Notes: generated by a model not told the origin, from the sequence alone. A stretch of DNA of 64,000 nucleotides from Triatoma infestans (GCA_011037195.1 JAAEAF010006123.1:56605-120604), one strand, 5' to 3'. Positions 23,056 through 34,089 are shown, numbered from the stretch's first letter. Translations and numbers: made by a program.

Positions 23056-23959
23056 TGATCGATTCCTTAGTAGTAATTTATTTACATTATTAGTTATTAC
23101 GAGTAAATTAATTTCATATAATTCAAATTATTCATGAATTATACCTTTTAAATTGTATTTTTCGAATAAAGTATTTTGCATCAATTCATTAATTTCCGGT
23201 TTGCAACACAAGGTGAATCTCAAATGGGAAATTCAGAGATTTATAGATATTAAGATCTACCTTGAAATAATTTTTAATGCAATGTATGGAAAAATAGTGT
23301 TTAAACGCTGAATTTTGAAATAGTTTATGCTGTTCAGCAGTGATTTTTAATTATTTTTATTTAATTGTTCTCAAAATTATAACATTATTTAAATGAAATT
23401 ACATTTCTTCATAGAGAAAAGTAATATTTTATTTATAGACCCAAAAAAGACTCAGTACTTTAAGAAATTTTTAGCGAAATAATTCGTTGTTACATATATC
23501 CAAAGCCGAAATGATGAAGCGCCAAAAACTCCAGTATTATCGCTTGGCACAATAATATATTTAAGTTCTTATAATAATTATAACCTATGACTATGGAATG
23601 TTACATTAGCACGTGTAATTATAAATTTCTCTAAGAAAACGTTTATAATATATTTTCAGAAATATATCGCTAATGTGCTATGAAAGCGTCCTTCAGCAAA
23701 TCCACTTCCTAGAAGTATGTAAAAATTATTCTCAATAACAAAAATTCAAATATATTCTCGTAACATTTATGTATTTACGTAATATTTAACGTATTTACGT
23801 ATATTTTTAAAGAAAATGAACATTAGCATTTTTCGCTTTTATCTTCTGTACAGAAATATAATATGCGTTATACGAATAAAAATAATTGAATATCTGGATG
23901 GATCCGCAATGCTGGATAACATCTGGTATTTTATCCATCGTAGCGTGCATATTCATTTT

Positions 23960-23998
23960 GTTCCTGACCGGTTTTGGATTTTCATCCATCGTCAGAAC
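23960..23998 (-). ncRNA. Hammerhead-ribozyme-like motif, family A
   Basis: Minus-strand CTGACGA, GGAT/ATCC stem II with GAAA loop, AAAA (G12 lost) and CCGGTC; the flanks are GTT and AGGAAC. Probably inactive as it stands. Confidence 0.45.
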
Positions 23999-24383
23999 GT
24001 GAATTCACCAGGTTCGTGTAGGTACACTCACACTTGTTGGTTGTTTGTATGTAAGTGCGGGGGTTATAAGGTTATGTTACTATGTGTGTGTGTGTGTGTT
24101 TAATGACAAAATGGAATTACTATAAATTATGATTAGACATTAGAAAATAGTGTCTAATAAATAGCATGTTTTAAATATTAAAATTTAGTTATAAAGTATT
24201 CTTCAAAACATGCTATTTATTATACACTATTTTCTAGTATCTAATCATAATTTATAGTAATTCTATTTTATCATTAAACACACATACATAGTGACATAGC
24301 CTTATAACTTCCCCACATAACCTTATAACTAACAAGTGTGAGTGTAACAGAAACATTACGTTGAAATGAACTCTCTATACGAA

Positions 24384-24420
24384 CTTGGACGATGGATGGA
24401 AATCCGAAACCGGTCAGGCA
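24384..24420 (+). ncRNA. Hammerhead-ribozyme-like motif, family A, 5' core damaged
   Basis: GAAACCGGTC and stem II (GGAT, GGAA loop, ATCC) are intact, but the 5' core reads TTGGACGA instead of CTCTGACGA after a small deletion. Confidence 0.4.
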
Positions 24421-24844
24421 CAAAATGAATATGAATCCTACGACGTATTATACTATATATTATTTGACTGTCCATCACTGGTGAGAAGTAGAGCCCAAAT
24501 TAGTACGGCATATTACGCTGCAAGGGGACAGTTGGCCGATCCCAAGAAGCAAATTTGTAGAAGAAAATAAACATTAAAATATTTATTAAATTTGTAAATA
24601 ACATCAATTTAGTTACAATTAAATAATTTATAAACTTTTCATCTTATCTGCACATATTGTCATTGTTCATTTCTTCATATTGTTTATAAAATCATAACTC
24701 ACATATTACAACTGTTTTACTCACATTACTCACATACTATTACTGCTTTTAGTTGAAATTTGTCTTCTGAAATTATTTAATTTTCTTTTTGTTAATCTGT
24801 GTACATATTTATTTAAATTACAGTTTATATTAATGTACTTTATT

Positions 24845-25670
24845 TGGTTTGGCCACTGTTTTCCAGTCTGAGGTGGTGGGCATCATTGAATGCTGCCATC
24901 TTGTGGGGGAGTGGCTGGGAGAGTTTAAGGAAGTGCGGATCTTCTCCGATAGTCAAGCCGCTCAAAGGGCTTTGAGTAAGCCTTGGTGGAGTTCGAAATT
25001 AGTGGGAGAATGTAGGAGAAGGCTTAACGCTTTGGCTCGGAGGGGTAAGGTGCATCTCTATTGGATACCCGGACATGCGGGAATAGAGGGCAATGAGAGG
25101 GCGGATCGGCTGGCCAGGGGGGGATCATCATTACCATTTTGTGGTCCTGAACCAGCCCTGGCAGTTACAAAGACGTTTCGCGACAAACAGATTAGACTTT
25201 GGGAGACGAGAGCTTTGGAGAAACGCTGGGGGGACACGCAGGGGTGCCTCCAAGCTAAAAGATTTATAAAGGCAAGCAAGCAGGGAATTTCGGAGTATCT
25301 CCTGTCTCTTAGTAGGACGGGTTTGAGAACCTTGGTAGGGATAGCGACTGGACACACTTGAGTGTCCAGTCACTTGTTTAACATAGGGAGGACGCGGAGT
25401 CCCATTTGTCAGAACTGTGATGACGGAGTTAGGGAAACGGTGTATCACTACTTATGTCAGTGTCCCCGTTTCGCTGGAACTAGGTTTCGTATATTTGGGA
25501 GGACACCACTCCCGCAGGATTGCCTGGGCGAGTTGGAGTTTAGGGATATCTTGGGATATTGCAGATTAGCGGCAAGTTACCGGGGGAGATTAATTAAGGG
25601 GGTTACGGGGGGTTCGGGGTATAAGAGCCACATAGGCTTAGGTCCCGCGCCTTTGGGCACCCGTTAGATA
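24845..25670 (+). mobile_element. 5'-truncated LINE insertion with 18-bp target duplication
   Basis: ATATTAATGTACTTTATT is present at 24827..24844 and 25671..25688, exactly bounding the insert. The 3' end is CCCGTTAGATA with no poly(A). The element starts at the upstream edge of the RNase H domain. It is unusually GC-rich for the window (ordinary for LINE coding DNA here), and the perfect 18-bp duplication indicates a young insertion. Confidence 0.9.
24849..25667 (+). pseudogene. LINE ORF2 C-terminus: RNase H and CCHC tail, one in-frame TGA
   Basis: 272 codons in one frame, broken only by TGA at 25359..25361. VFQSEVVGIIECCH and IFSDSQAAQRAL carry the first acidic RNase H residues (E and D). 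WIPGHAGIEGNERADRLA carries the His and last Asp. After the stop the frame continues HLFNIGRTRSPICQNCDDGV then YHYLCQCPRFAGTRFRIFGR, a C-x2-C-x7-H-x4-C type motif, ending at TAG. RT and endonuclease domains are missing by 5' truncation. Confidence 0.88.
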
Positions 25671-26116
25671 ATATTAATGTACTTTATTACATGCAGTACC
25701 GAAGGTGTGATGCTTGTAGAAAATAAACTCCCCAATGGTAGGGTTACTATCAAAGGGAAACTAGTAAAAAAAAACAAAAAAAAAAAACATGCTACGATGG
25801 ATGAAATACCAAATAAAAATAATGTTTATGATTTTTAAATTTATAAAATCGGCTAATGAATTTAGGTTTAGCCAAAACAGATATTTAAGAAATCAGACCC
25901 GTAATAGTGTGCTTGCTTTTGTGAACACCTTTCTTTTTAAATCTACCATTTGCCTATCTTAAGGATGTCATGATAAATAGTATTTTTTTAATATTACAGA
26001 CCACACTAGGTGACAAAATCCATTTTCACGCGTAAAACCTCATAATCAATTCTCACAATTAAACGATGAAAAAACCGATTTTGCATTGTACATTCTGATA
26101 AATCAAATTGTTTATG

Positions 26117-26160
26117 AAGACATCCTGAAGGGGAAATCGGTTCGATAAACACAAAATGAA
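26117..26160 (+). repeat. Family B relic with collapsed stem II
   Basis: ACATCCTGAAGGGGAAATCG then GTTCGATAAACACAAAATGA lines up with the 34.14 kb copy, but the stem II hairpin is reduced to GGGG. This is a decayed hammerhead-like sequence. Confidence 0.4.
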
Positions 26161-26979
26161 ATATCTTGCTATTACGGGGAAAAAAATATCGCTGATATAT
26201 TCCAACACTGTGCAACTGATTCATATTTAACTTTTCTCCGCACGGTAAAAGCTCTAGTGCGATGACCGTGAATGCATTGAAACAAACTTCATTTAGAAGG
26301 AAATCTTATGAAATAATCTTAGGCAATGTTACCCCCTCATGTATTACCATCTAACAATTTGAATAAAGATTTTTTTTAATGAACAAAAAGCAAAATATCG
26401 CTGTAATGGACCCGGACAAAAGATTTTTGTTCAAAATCAATTTTTTTTTTTTTTTGGAAGTTTTAACAATTTTTCTTGAAATAAAAGAAAGACATTTTTA
26501 CTAATTTGTAATTCATTTTTCAGAAAACAGAAATTTCTGGGTGACATTAGTTTCGCTTTCCTATATAATTTTCCTATATTTTTATTATATATATATAATA
26601 AAAATAGATATAATTAACGGTGACATAGTAATCACAATAATTAAAGGTTAACCTTATTTTACATATAAATAAATTCCTTCAAATGTTAAATTTATTATAA
26701 ATTAATTATATTATCTAATAATGCACAAACCATATAATATGTACGTAGATATTAATAGGGTTGGCCACTCTGGTTTATGGATTTAATTTTTTATGTTAAA
26801 TTCAAATAAAGGCATATTTTATTATTATTTTTACGAATATATCATTTAATTTAAATTTTATTATTTAAAATAAATATAAATTATTCTTGTTCTAATTGTG
26901 AAAGTTAAATTCTTTGATTATAAAAACGTTATATACACTTCTACAAGATATTTGAAATCTGATATTATTTTCTCCTTTT

Positions 26980-27060
26980 TAAAGTAAGCTTCTTTTTTTC
27001 ATTAATTCTGACCAGTTTTGAAACTTCCTTCAATCATCTTCCATGCCCTGATTCATCAAG
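26980..27060 (-). repeat. Possible Penelope-like 3' end relic
   Basis: The minus strand reads CTTGATGAATCAGGGCATGG, then AAGATGATTGAAGGAAG, then TTTCAAAACTGGTCAGAATT. TGATGA, a spacer and CAAAACTGGTC recall the motif order of families A/B, but with a different stem II. Confidence 0.3.
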
Positions 27061-27689
27061 ATCCGTACATAGACTGTGATTTTAATAGTTTATTGCCTCG
27101 ACACTACATTTTAAAATTGATTTTGTTAATTTTCAATTTCATAGATTTAGATTTAGTAGTTTTTGTTTTTTTTTTTTTTCTAGATTTAAATTAAGTTTAT
27201 CATCGTAATAAAATTTGTTCGGAAATATGTACGATTGAATACTGTGACTGAATTATTCATATTTCGCAAGGCGAATATTTAATTGGTTTATTACACTTAG
27301 AACATCAGTATTATTGCTAAATAATGTTGGACCATAATTTATTAATAAATAAATAAATAAAAAAATATAGAACCACATTTTGGTGCTAAACAGCTCAATA
27401 CGGTGTAATTCAAAATAATTGAAATACCGTTGGGACCGAATGATCGATCACAACGATAACTGAAACATGCTGACTTTAAATAGTACACTCACTACCCAAC
27501 ATGTTACTACAGTCCACTGTCGCCACTCCATGAGTGTCATTCACTTGCACATTCCTGCGTTAATGTCCGTCTACACCGTAGCCAACAACAAGTTTCATAC
27601 CAAATCGCCGTAAAATTAAATTTTAATTTTGATAGTCTTTTTACTACTAATAATTTAAATTCATATATATATATATATTTGTTGTGGTT

Positions 27690-27775
27690 GGTTCCGCAGA
27701 GCTAGAAAGCATCAGAGATATTTTCCGGAATAGCCTGCTTCTTTTTGCGGTCATCGACCGGTACCGGGCGTTTGT
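27690..27775 (-). repeat. Family B fragment, cut by a LINE
   Basis: GTTGTGGTTGGTTCCGCAGA, then CATCAGAGATATTTTCC, GCCTGCTTC and GGTCATCGACCGGTACCGGG match the outer part of family B in minus orientation. It stops where the LINE 3' end starts, near 27776. Confidence 0.6.
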
Positions 27776-29200
27776 ATATTTCTTTATTTATTTATGTTTA
27801 TTTGCCTCTACATATTTACCAAATATAAGAGGCTCGTCATTATACACAAACTAGTTCATTATTACTTATTGTCATAGATATTGGCTGTGTGCAACCTTTA
27901 TACTTCTTTATATAGAAATATCTTTATACATCTTTATAATCTTTTACATTTTATTCGTTCTATGTTCAGTTTAAGTGTATCTGTTCATTTAAATAGTTCT
28001 ACACTGTAATTTTCTTGGAAATATTCATCCAAATTATAGAATGTGCTTTTCATAAGAAAACCATTCAGCTTTTTTTTGAATGCTGGATCACTCAGTTCTC
28101 TAATTTCTCTTGGAATATGGTTGTAGATTCTTCCGGAGATTACTTTCGGACTACATTCTGTCTTGACCAACCTGGTTTTAGGTATGTTTATATCAGACTT
28201 ACTACGAATGTTGTAGTTATATTATTTGCTCCTGAAATCCTTGTTTGTTTCTTGTTTCTGTTTCAGAGCATGTCTATATATGAACAGAGAGGATAGGGTC
28301 ATAATATTCAGCTCTCCAAATAGTTCTCTACAACTGTCTCGAGCTTTTTTCTTTAGCATTGTTCTTATTGCTCTTTTTTGGAGCTTGAAAATCACCTTGG
28401 CTTCCGATGCGGCACCCCAAAGCTCAATTCCATAAGCCATCCGAGAGTGAAACAAGCCGAAATAGGCAGTTTTTAATACCTCAATTGAGACTACCTCCCT
28501 GAGTCTTCTAATCAGGAAAATTACTGTGGCCAATTGCTTGCTGAGGTTATATATATGGCTTTTCCAAGAGAGATTAGCGTCTACCGTTATTCCCAGAAAC
28601 TTCGCAGGTGAGTCTGTTTCTTTTTAACTTATTGTAAAAACTTTCCTGCATTTTTTTCTTTATTTAAAATCAATTCATTTACTTGTAGCCATTTTTCTAG
28701 TTGAATAAGACTCTTACTGGACCTTGTAATAACTTCTTCCAGATCTTTACCTCTTGTGATGAGAGTGGTATCATCCGCATATAACAGAAGTCTTTCAGTG
28801 CAACATCTGTTGACCTCACTGTAGTAGATCAGAAATAGAAGAGGTCCCAACACTGAACCTTGCGGTACTCCGTGTTTCACCACCTTTTGCTCTGAATTTT
28901 CACCTTTCTGATGTACATACTGCCGTCTGCCAGTCAGATACTGCCGAAAAACAGATAGCTCTTTACCTTCAATGCCATAATCCCGAAGCTTCTTCAATAG
29001 TAAGGTATGTGATACCATATCAAACGCCTTTGTCAGATCGCAGAAAGTAACTTCACAAGTTTCGGCCTTTTCAAAGGCCTGATATATCTCTTCGACCAAG
29101 GCACATACAGCATCTATTGCAGAATACTTTTCTCTATAACCGTACTGACTGTTAGAAAATAATTCGTTTTCTTCACAGAACGCAGACAACTGGCGAGTAT
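27776..29200 (-). mobile_element. 5'-truncated LINE (CR1/Jockey group)
   Basis: Minus orientation: the 3' end at about 27776..27840 is an A-rich AATA-type tail, and the 5' end is truncated near 29200 at a TA-repeat. It inserted into a family B copy. Its coding part is described in the next entry. No clear target duplication, because the flanks are low-complexity. Confidence 0.75.
27985..29189 (-). pseudogene. LINE reverse transcriptase with YADD box, frameshifted
   Basis: First segment (29189..28629): SNSQYGYREKYSAIDAV, VTFCDLTKAFDMVSH (first catalytic Asp), GVPQGSVLGPLLFLIYYSEV and LLLYADDTTL (catalytic DD pair). A frameshift near 28.64 kb leads to KFLGITVDANLSWKSHIYNL and AYFGLFHSRMAYGIELWGAA. 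A second break near 28.2 kb leads to the C-terminal KTECSPKVISGRIYNHIP tail. Domain order and the tail fit CR1/Jockey-group LINEs. Fingers and endonuclease are missing. The sequence is fairly well preserved but not translatable through. Confidence 0.9.
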
Positions 29201-29229
29201 ATATATATATATATATACACGCGTTTATA

Positions 29230-29600
29230 TGTATGTGTGTGTGTTTTTCTATTAAGAGAATATCTCAAAAACGAAAAGTTCCAGGAACCTTAAATCTTGG
29301 TATTTCATTTTAATACATTCCAACACAGCATCAGAAATGCTTCCATCAACCAAAAGTCTGACTTTACTAAATGTTTTTCTTTTTTTAGTTTTTCCTGATT
29401 TTCACAAAAAAAAAAGGGCTGCAACAATTTTCTTTAAACTTCCTATAACTATCTACAAATATAAATAACTATCACTTTTATTTGAAATATTTTCCAAGAA
29501 AAATCGTTTTTGGGGGGGGGTGTTCTGGGGAACAGTAGCGTTACGCTTTTCTCTAAAATATCATTTCAGTATAATATATGATTTCACCACCTGCATAATA
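29230..29600 (+). repeat. Rep-X copy
   Basis: Contains ATATCTCAAAAACGAAAAGT, TCCAGGAACCTTAAATCTTG, a Rep-X pyrimidine tract and GGCTGCAACAATTTTCTTTA, ending with the GTTACGCTTTTCTCTAAAAT segment. Confidence 0.65.
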
Positions 29601-29689
29601 TTAATACATATTTTAGAAGCATTGATAGAATTCAAAATTTAGAGCCAAATTTGAAGAAAATCAATTAACCAAAACTGCAATTATTTATA

Positions 29690-29970
29690 ATAGGTGTTGT
29701 GGTTGATTCCGCAGAGCTGGAAAGCATCAGAGATATTTTCCATGATAGCCTGCTTCTTTTTGTGGGCATCGCCCATCAATCAGAATGCTTTTTATCAAAC
29801 AGGGTGTAACATAGATTTGTGATGCGTTTCAACTGAATTTGCTCTGTGCAAATCTATGTTATCACAATAATTTGATAAAAAGCATCCTGATGATGGACGA
29901 ACGCCCCAAACCGTTCGATGATCACAAAAAGAAGCAGGCTGTCACGGAAAATATCTCTGAGTTAGAATAG
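29690..29970. repeat. Family B foldback: inverted pair
   Basis: The left arm starts GGTGTTGTGGTTGATTCCGC and runs through CATCAGAGATATTTTCCATG. The right arm ends GGCTGTCACGGAAAATATCT. The central arms are ATGCTTTTTATCAAAC and TTTGATAAAAAGCAT with the ACATAGATTTG/CAAATCTATGT pair inside. The left hammerhead-like core is truncated; the right one is at 29883..29920. Confidence 0.8.
29883..29920 (+). ncRNA. Hammerhead-ribozyme-like motif, family B
   Basis: CATC (29883..29886) and GATG (29917..29920) form stem I around a canonical CTGATGA. The stem II arms GGAC/GCCC contain one mismatch. GAAA has become CAAA and stem III is ACCGTTC. Likely inactive, but its 5' core is the best match to the hammerhead consensus in the window. 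Confidence 0.5.
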
Positions 29971-30099
29971 ATTTTTGAATTTTGTTGATTTTCTTTTTTG
30001 AAAACAATTATCACGATTATCATAAATTTGGAGGTTTACTGCATAGATAGACCTATAATAGATGAGTTAGGTGGAGAGAATTTAGGTCTAAGTTAATGA

Positions 30100-30312
30100 A
30101 ATAAGAAGACTTCGTTAACACTGTATAATATGATAAGTGACACTGAATGCCTGGACTTTACACTTGTAATGATACTGTGTGGTAGAGTGGAAAATGGGTA
30201 ATGACACGTAGTGATTGCCTGTATGAACTCATTAGTATGAACTGTACTGAACTGTCTATCTCTGGACTGTCCTTCGCTCTATATATATGTTTCTCCCACT
30301 CCAGTCCGATAG
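30100..30312 (-). promoter_or_regulatory. Possible LTR remnant with TATA and initiator
   Basis: Read on minus just after the Gag relic: CATATATATAGAGCG followed about 25 nt later by GACAGTTCAGTTCAG, a TATA box plus Inr-like TCAGTTC. This spacing is typical of insect LTR promoters. Its edges cannot be fixed. Confidence 0.3.
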
Positions 30313-30850
30313 AGTGGTTGGGTTCGTTTCTCTTCACTTTGCTCTCTTTGGTTGCTGTTATATCATTTTGAATTCTGTATGTCCCTAAGGGGTGTGGTAT
30401 AAGCTTGCGCCTCATCGAGGGTTTTAGGGAATTTTATTTGAACCTGAACCTTGATTGAATTCGATAAAGATTTAATAAAGGCGTCCATTTGTCTACTAAA
30501 TTTTGCAGGGTTAGCAATGGGTTTTCCTGCGCTTTAAAAAGCAATGAAGTGGGAAATATGCTTGATACGATCAGAGAAAGCTTCGAGCGTTTCGTTTGGA
30601 TTTTGATGCAGGCTAGTTATCTATTGGTGTGTTTAAATTGTTTATGAGATTTTCTATCGCTGTCTCGATAGGTTAAAAGGGACATTATTGTTTGCACATT
30701 GATTTTTAAATGTGTCAAAAATAAATCTTTGCAGGACCAGTCAATTTAAGTATTAAAATTTCCAATTTGTCCGCGTCAGATCAACCAGAGAGGACACTGT
30801 AATTGTTAAGTTGGTCTATGAAGCTTGAAATATCGCTTGGTTGGGTTCGT
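30250..30850 (-). pseudogene. gypsy-like LTR retrotransposon Gag relic
   Basis: The minus strand reads SDISSFIDQLNNYSVLSG, stop, SDADKLEILILKLTGPAK, and further on PNETLEAFSDRIKHISHFIA, AGKPIANPAKF, DAFIKSLSNSIKVQVQIKFP and KTLDEAQAY. This is the order seen in insect Ty3/gypsy-type Gag (capsid) proteins. Several stops and frameshifts are present and no protease or RT was found. A purine-rich 45-bp direct repeat brackets it (about 30314..30360 and 30838..30884). Confidence 0.6.
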
Positions 30851-31289
30851 TTCTTTTCTCTTTACTCTCTTTGGTTGCTGTTACAAACCGAACGTTATCA
30901 CTTTTATTTGAAACATTTCCAGTTAATTATTAGGAATCTTTTAGTTATTAGTTTAAATTTAAATGTGCTCAAGCATTATTGGTTTTACTTAGAGCGTTTC
31001 ACACATAAGTTCGCTCAGGTATACCTACAATTAAAATCGTTACCAACATTTTTATGGCCAATCAAACTCTAAACATTGTTACATTCAAGACAATTAATTA
31101 GAGTAAGAGAAAGTCGTGTAAGTGTTTCACACCATTTTTTTTCTCTTTTTTTTACCGAGGTAAATTGATTGGCCACGCACGCTCCTATTCAATGGCCTAC
31201 CCGCACCCAAAACCTGACACCTCTGGATTATTACTAAAGAAAAAAATAATTAAAATTTCTGTAAAAATCTACAATCATATGTATGTAAG

Positions 31290-31400
31290 AAGGTAAGCCC
31301 GCAAGGGCATTGCATTGTTGCATGCAGTTACTTGGGGAGTAGCGACCCCACGGGTTACGACAGCTCAGTAGTCCACGCACTTCATCAGAACAGTACACAT
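31290..31400 (+). repeat. SINE-associated upstream block, copy 1
   Basis: GTTGCATGCAGTTACTTGGG, GACCCCACGGGTTACGAC and CGCACTTCATCAGAACAGTA match, in inverse, 53395..53505, which lies directly next to a SINE there. Here about 700 bp of other sequence separates it from the SINE at 32192. Confidence 0.7.
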
Positions 31401-32099
31401 TACACTTAAAACTACTGTAATGTGTACATCTTTGGGCGAATTAATAAATGTAAATTGTATCGAAATATATTCTTGTTATATATTTTATGATTGTAAAGTA
31501 AGGAATTTTTCCGATGTATATATTTATAAATTTGGGTTTTTTGAAGGTTGGAAGGCACAAAAGAAACAGTTAGTTGAGTCAGAGATACCTGGCCTACCCC
31601 TATCACTACATTTATTTAGGACAAAGGGAATTTCCCTCTTCTCACTTTCTCCGGGGTGGAGGTAGAATATATAAGGTGGACCATTTTAGGGAAGGAGTTC
31701 AGTTCAAAATTTATACCGTAAAAAGAGTGAAGTCTATCATTAGAAAAAGCCATGTTACAGTAGTGAGTGGTGGAAGTGCCCCCAAGAAACCCAACCTTCT
31801 TCAACTTAGAATATATGTAAAATATGTAAGTTTATAAAAAGCTATTTCGCCCAAATGTCAAGACACTTAATGTTGTTGTATCTCAATATTGTATTTATTA
31901 ATTTTTGACATATACTTTTTATTTTAATTATATATTTTTTGAATCTATATATTTAATTGTTTTTTCATCCTCTCCAACTTCTGTATAAACACAGACCTCA
32001 CGAGATCCCTTTGAAGAAGATTTCAAATATGAATTATAATAATTAATTATTAATTAACATATTTAATTTATCCCCCTCCCTCCAATACAAATCATGTTA

Positions 32100-32425
32100 G
32101 AACTACATACACGTCTACCTTTACAGACAAAGGTCAAACACAGTATACAAACTAGGGCCCCTAGTTAATTGGCGAAAGCCAAGGATGAAGGAAGGGATTA
32201 GCTCAGTGGTAGCGCGCTGGACTAGCAAGGTCCTGGATTCGAATCCAACATGCTGCCCTTAGATTTTTTTTTCTTTCTAGGAGCCTCTACAACTCACATT
32301 TGATGGACAGTATTGTCTGTAGCTAGAGAACGCTCCTTGGAGGCCGGCTGTGTATTGGAGAAGCCTGGGGGGGGGGCACAATAGATCTTTCAGGTCGCAG
32401 TGCAATAATCCCCTACAACGATCTA
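32100..32425 (+). mobile_element. tRNA-Ala-like SINE, best-preserved copy, with upstream extension
   Basis: The SINE proper starts near 32192. A box TTAGCTCAGTGG and B box GGATTCGAATCC are canonical, and the anticodon-loop position reads CTAGCAA, as in tRNA-Ala(AGC). The body continues with CCCTTAGATTTTTTTTTC, AGCCTCTACAACTCAC, GGAGGCCGGCTGTGTATTGG and CACAATAGATCTTTCAG. The 90 bp upstream (TTTACAGACAAAGGTCAAAC, then TAGTTAATTGGCGAAAGCC) also match the 53 kb copy, so the repeat unit is longer than a plain tRNA SINE. Confidence 0.88.
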
Positions 32426-34089
32426 CAAGTAGGTAATAAATAACTATCTACTATAAACTATTAATTTACAAAATCAGTTTATAGATAAATTAATTAAATA
32501 CGTTAAGTACCTAATAATTGTACCTTTTTTTGGACAGTGCATCCATTGAACAAGACCATTTAACGTCCAATAAACAATGTTGTTATTTATAAAATGTTCC
32601 AAGTCTTCACTTATCCTTTAAAAGAAGTACATAATAGTTAAAGTACTAGCTGGAGGTGGAGGGGATAGATACTGCCAGCCAATATTTTTACAATGTTTAA
32701 TTACAATAGAAGTCATTAAAATGACAGCTGATGTCTTTATCATTATTTTATGTGTATATAAGCAATAATTATTTTGTAAAAAATAAAAAAAAAAAAACGG
32801 TAATTTTCAGAAAAAAAAAACAAAACTCATTTATGTACTTAAGATAAATAGACGATAGTGTGTGTAGCCATCACATAAACGCACATACACACACAAATAT
32901 ATAATTTTTTACACGGACTTAACAATGTTTTTTTTTATTGAAATTTTTATTTTTCAAATAGCCAATATCTGTTTGTTTTTTTGAAATGAAATTCAAGGAT
33001 ATTTTGAAGTGATATAATGTGTCATACATATACTCATAATCATTATTACGATAACATAGTTGTATTTATGGTATTTACTTTTAACAAGCATTTTGTACGA
33101 TAAAGTGGTCTTAATTATTTGAATTTATTTTACTGTTTTTTTATTTTTTTTTATTCTATAAATTTAATGAATGTAAATATATATGTATTATTAATAAAGC
33201 GCCAAGATAAATAAATAAATTTATTATCAATTTTTTTTTTTTTTATAAATTCTAAACTAGTTATTTATAAAGATATTTATTTATTTATAGTTACAAAATT
33301 TAACTAGGTCCCAATAATTGAAGAAAGCAACGATAATGCCAAATTTCATCTGAAACTAGGACCTCCATATTGAATTTCAATTCAACTTATTTATACTAAA
33401 CGGTCCACTTTTGAAATAACTCTTAAACAAAGGAAGATATCAAAAAAATGAACATAACATTTGTTGAAGTATTTTCCCTCTATTTTATGATGGTATTAAT
33501 GTTTTATGATTTATTGCCGCCTTACACCTTAAATAAGTGGTTGAAAACTGGCGATTTCCTTTTGACACCCACTTTTTACTATTGTATTGAAAATTACTAA
33601 AAAAATGAAGAAAAATGCCGTTAATTTCACTTCAATATTTCAAATCATTGCCGAGATATTCAATCATTAAGATTAAATTGTCGTTGTTTTTTTCCTATTT
33701 CTGGAAACTAATAAAACCCCAAAGCCCTTAGAGAAGAATTTCTTCAGTTTCTTTGGAACTGGAAAACTTAACTTAATTATATAAAAAATCGTTCAGTTTT
33801 AAATGAATGAATGAATTTTAAAACGTTAGTTTAATCGTTGTTTAATTTTATTTAGATTTATTTTGTGTATCTTATTTTTTATTTTTTGTATATTCTTAAT
33901 GTTTTGGTTAGTTAATTGTAAAGTAAGTCTCCCTCCAACAACAGAGTTTAAACATTAGACCCCCCGCGTCCACTGTAAGAAAAGAATTTGCCCTTTAACA
34001 ACCCAAACACGTGTTTTCCCACCCATCTGGCCCACATCCCTTTACCTAGTTTAAGAGTTTAGTATTTAAAAATACACCTCAGTTAGTGT

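Larger units (their letters stand above)
23880..24450. repeat. Family A foldback, fullest copy: giant hairpin
   Basis: The outer arms (left about 23900..24030, right about 24335..24445) are inverted family A copies, each with a hammerhead-like core. Inside them are matching GTGTGAGTGTA/GTACACTCACAC and GGTTATAAGG-type arms. At the centre are two 75-nt arms, 24098..24172 and 24205..24279, that are near-perfect inverse copies around a 32-nt loop. The right outer end is cut by a LINE (see 24446) and resumes at 25788 with CATGCTACGATGGATGAAAT. Confidence 0.85.
24446..25787 (+). mobile_element. LINE insertion (outer) within the family A foldback, itself interrupted
   Basis: The 5' part (24446..24570) reads VLYYILFDCPSLVRSRAQIS then a stop after ICRRK. 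It is like the C-terminal H-x-LFDCPAL region of I/R1-group LINEs. About 270 bp of 3' UTR follow, then the second LINE (24845..25670), then the rest of the 3' UTR and an A-rich tail (25767..25786). Flanks ATCCTACGACG (left) and ATGCTACGATG (right) look like a diverged target duplication of the family A sequence. Confidence 0.6.

Noticed and set aside
24083..24099. GT repeat as a Z-DNA or regulatory signal
   Set aside because: It lies inside the family A palindrome and pairs with a CA tract on the other arm. Explained by that structure.
32205..32260. Functional tRNA-Ala gene
   Set aside because: Head, anticodon-loop and B box are tRNA-like, but the acceptor stem does not close and the sequence continues into a body shared by about ten copies. 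It is a SINE.
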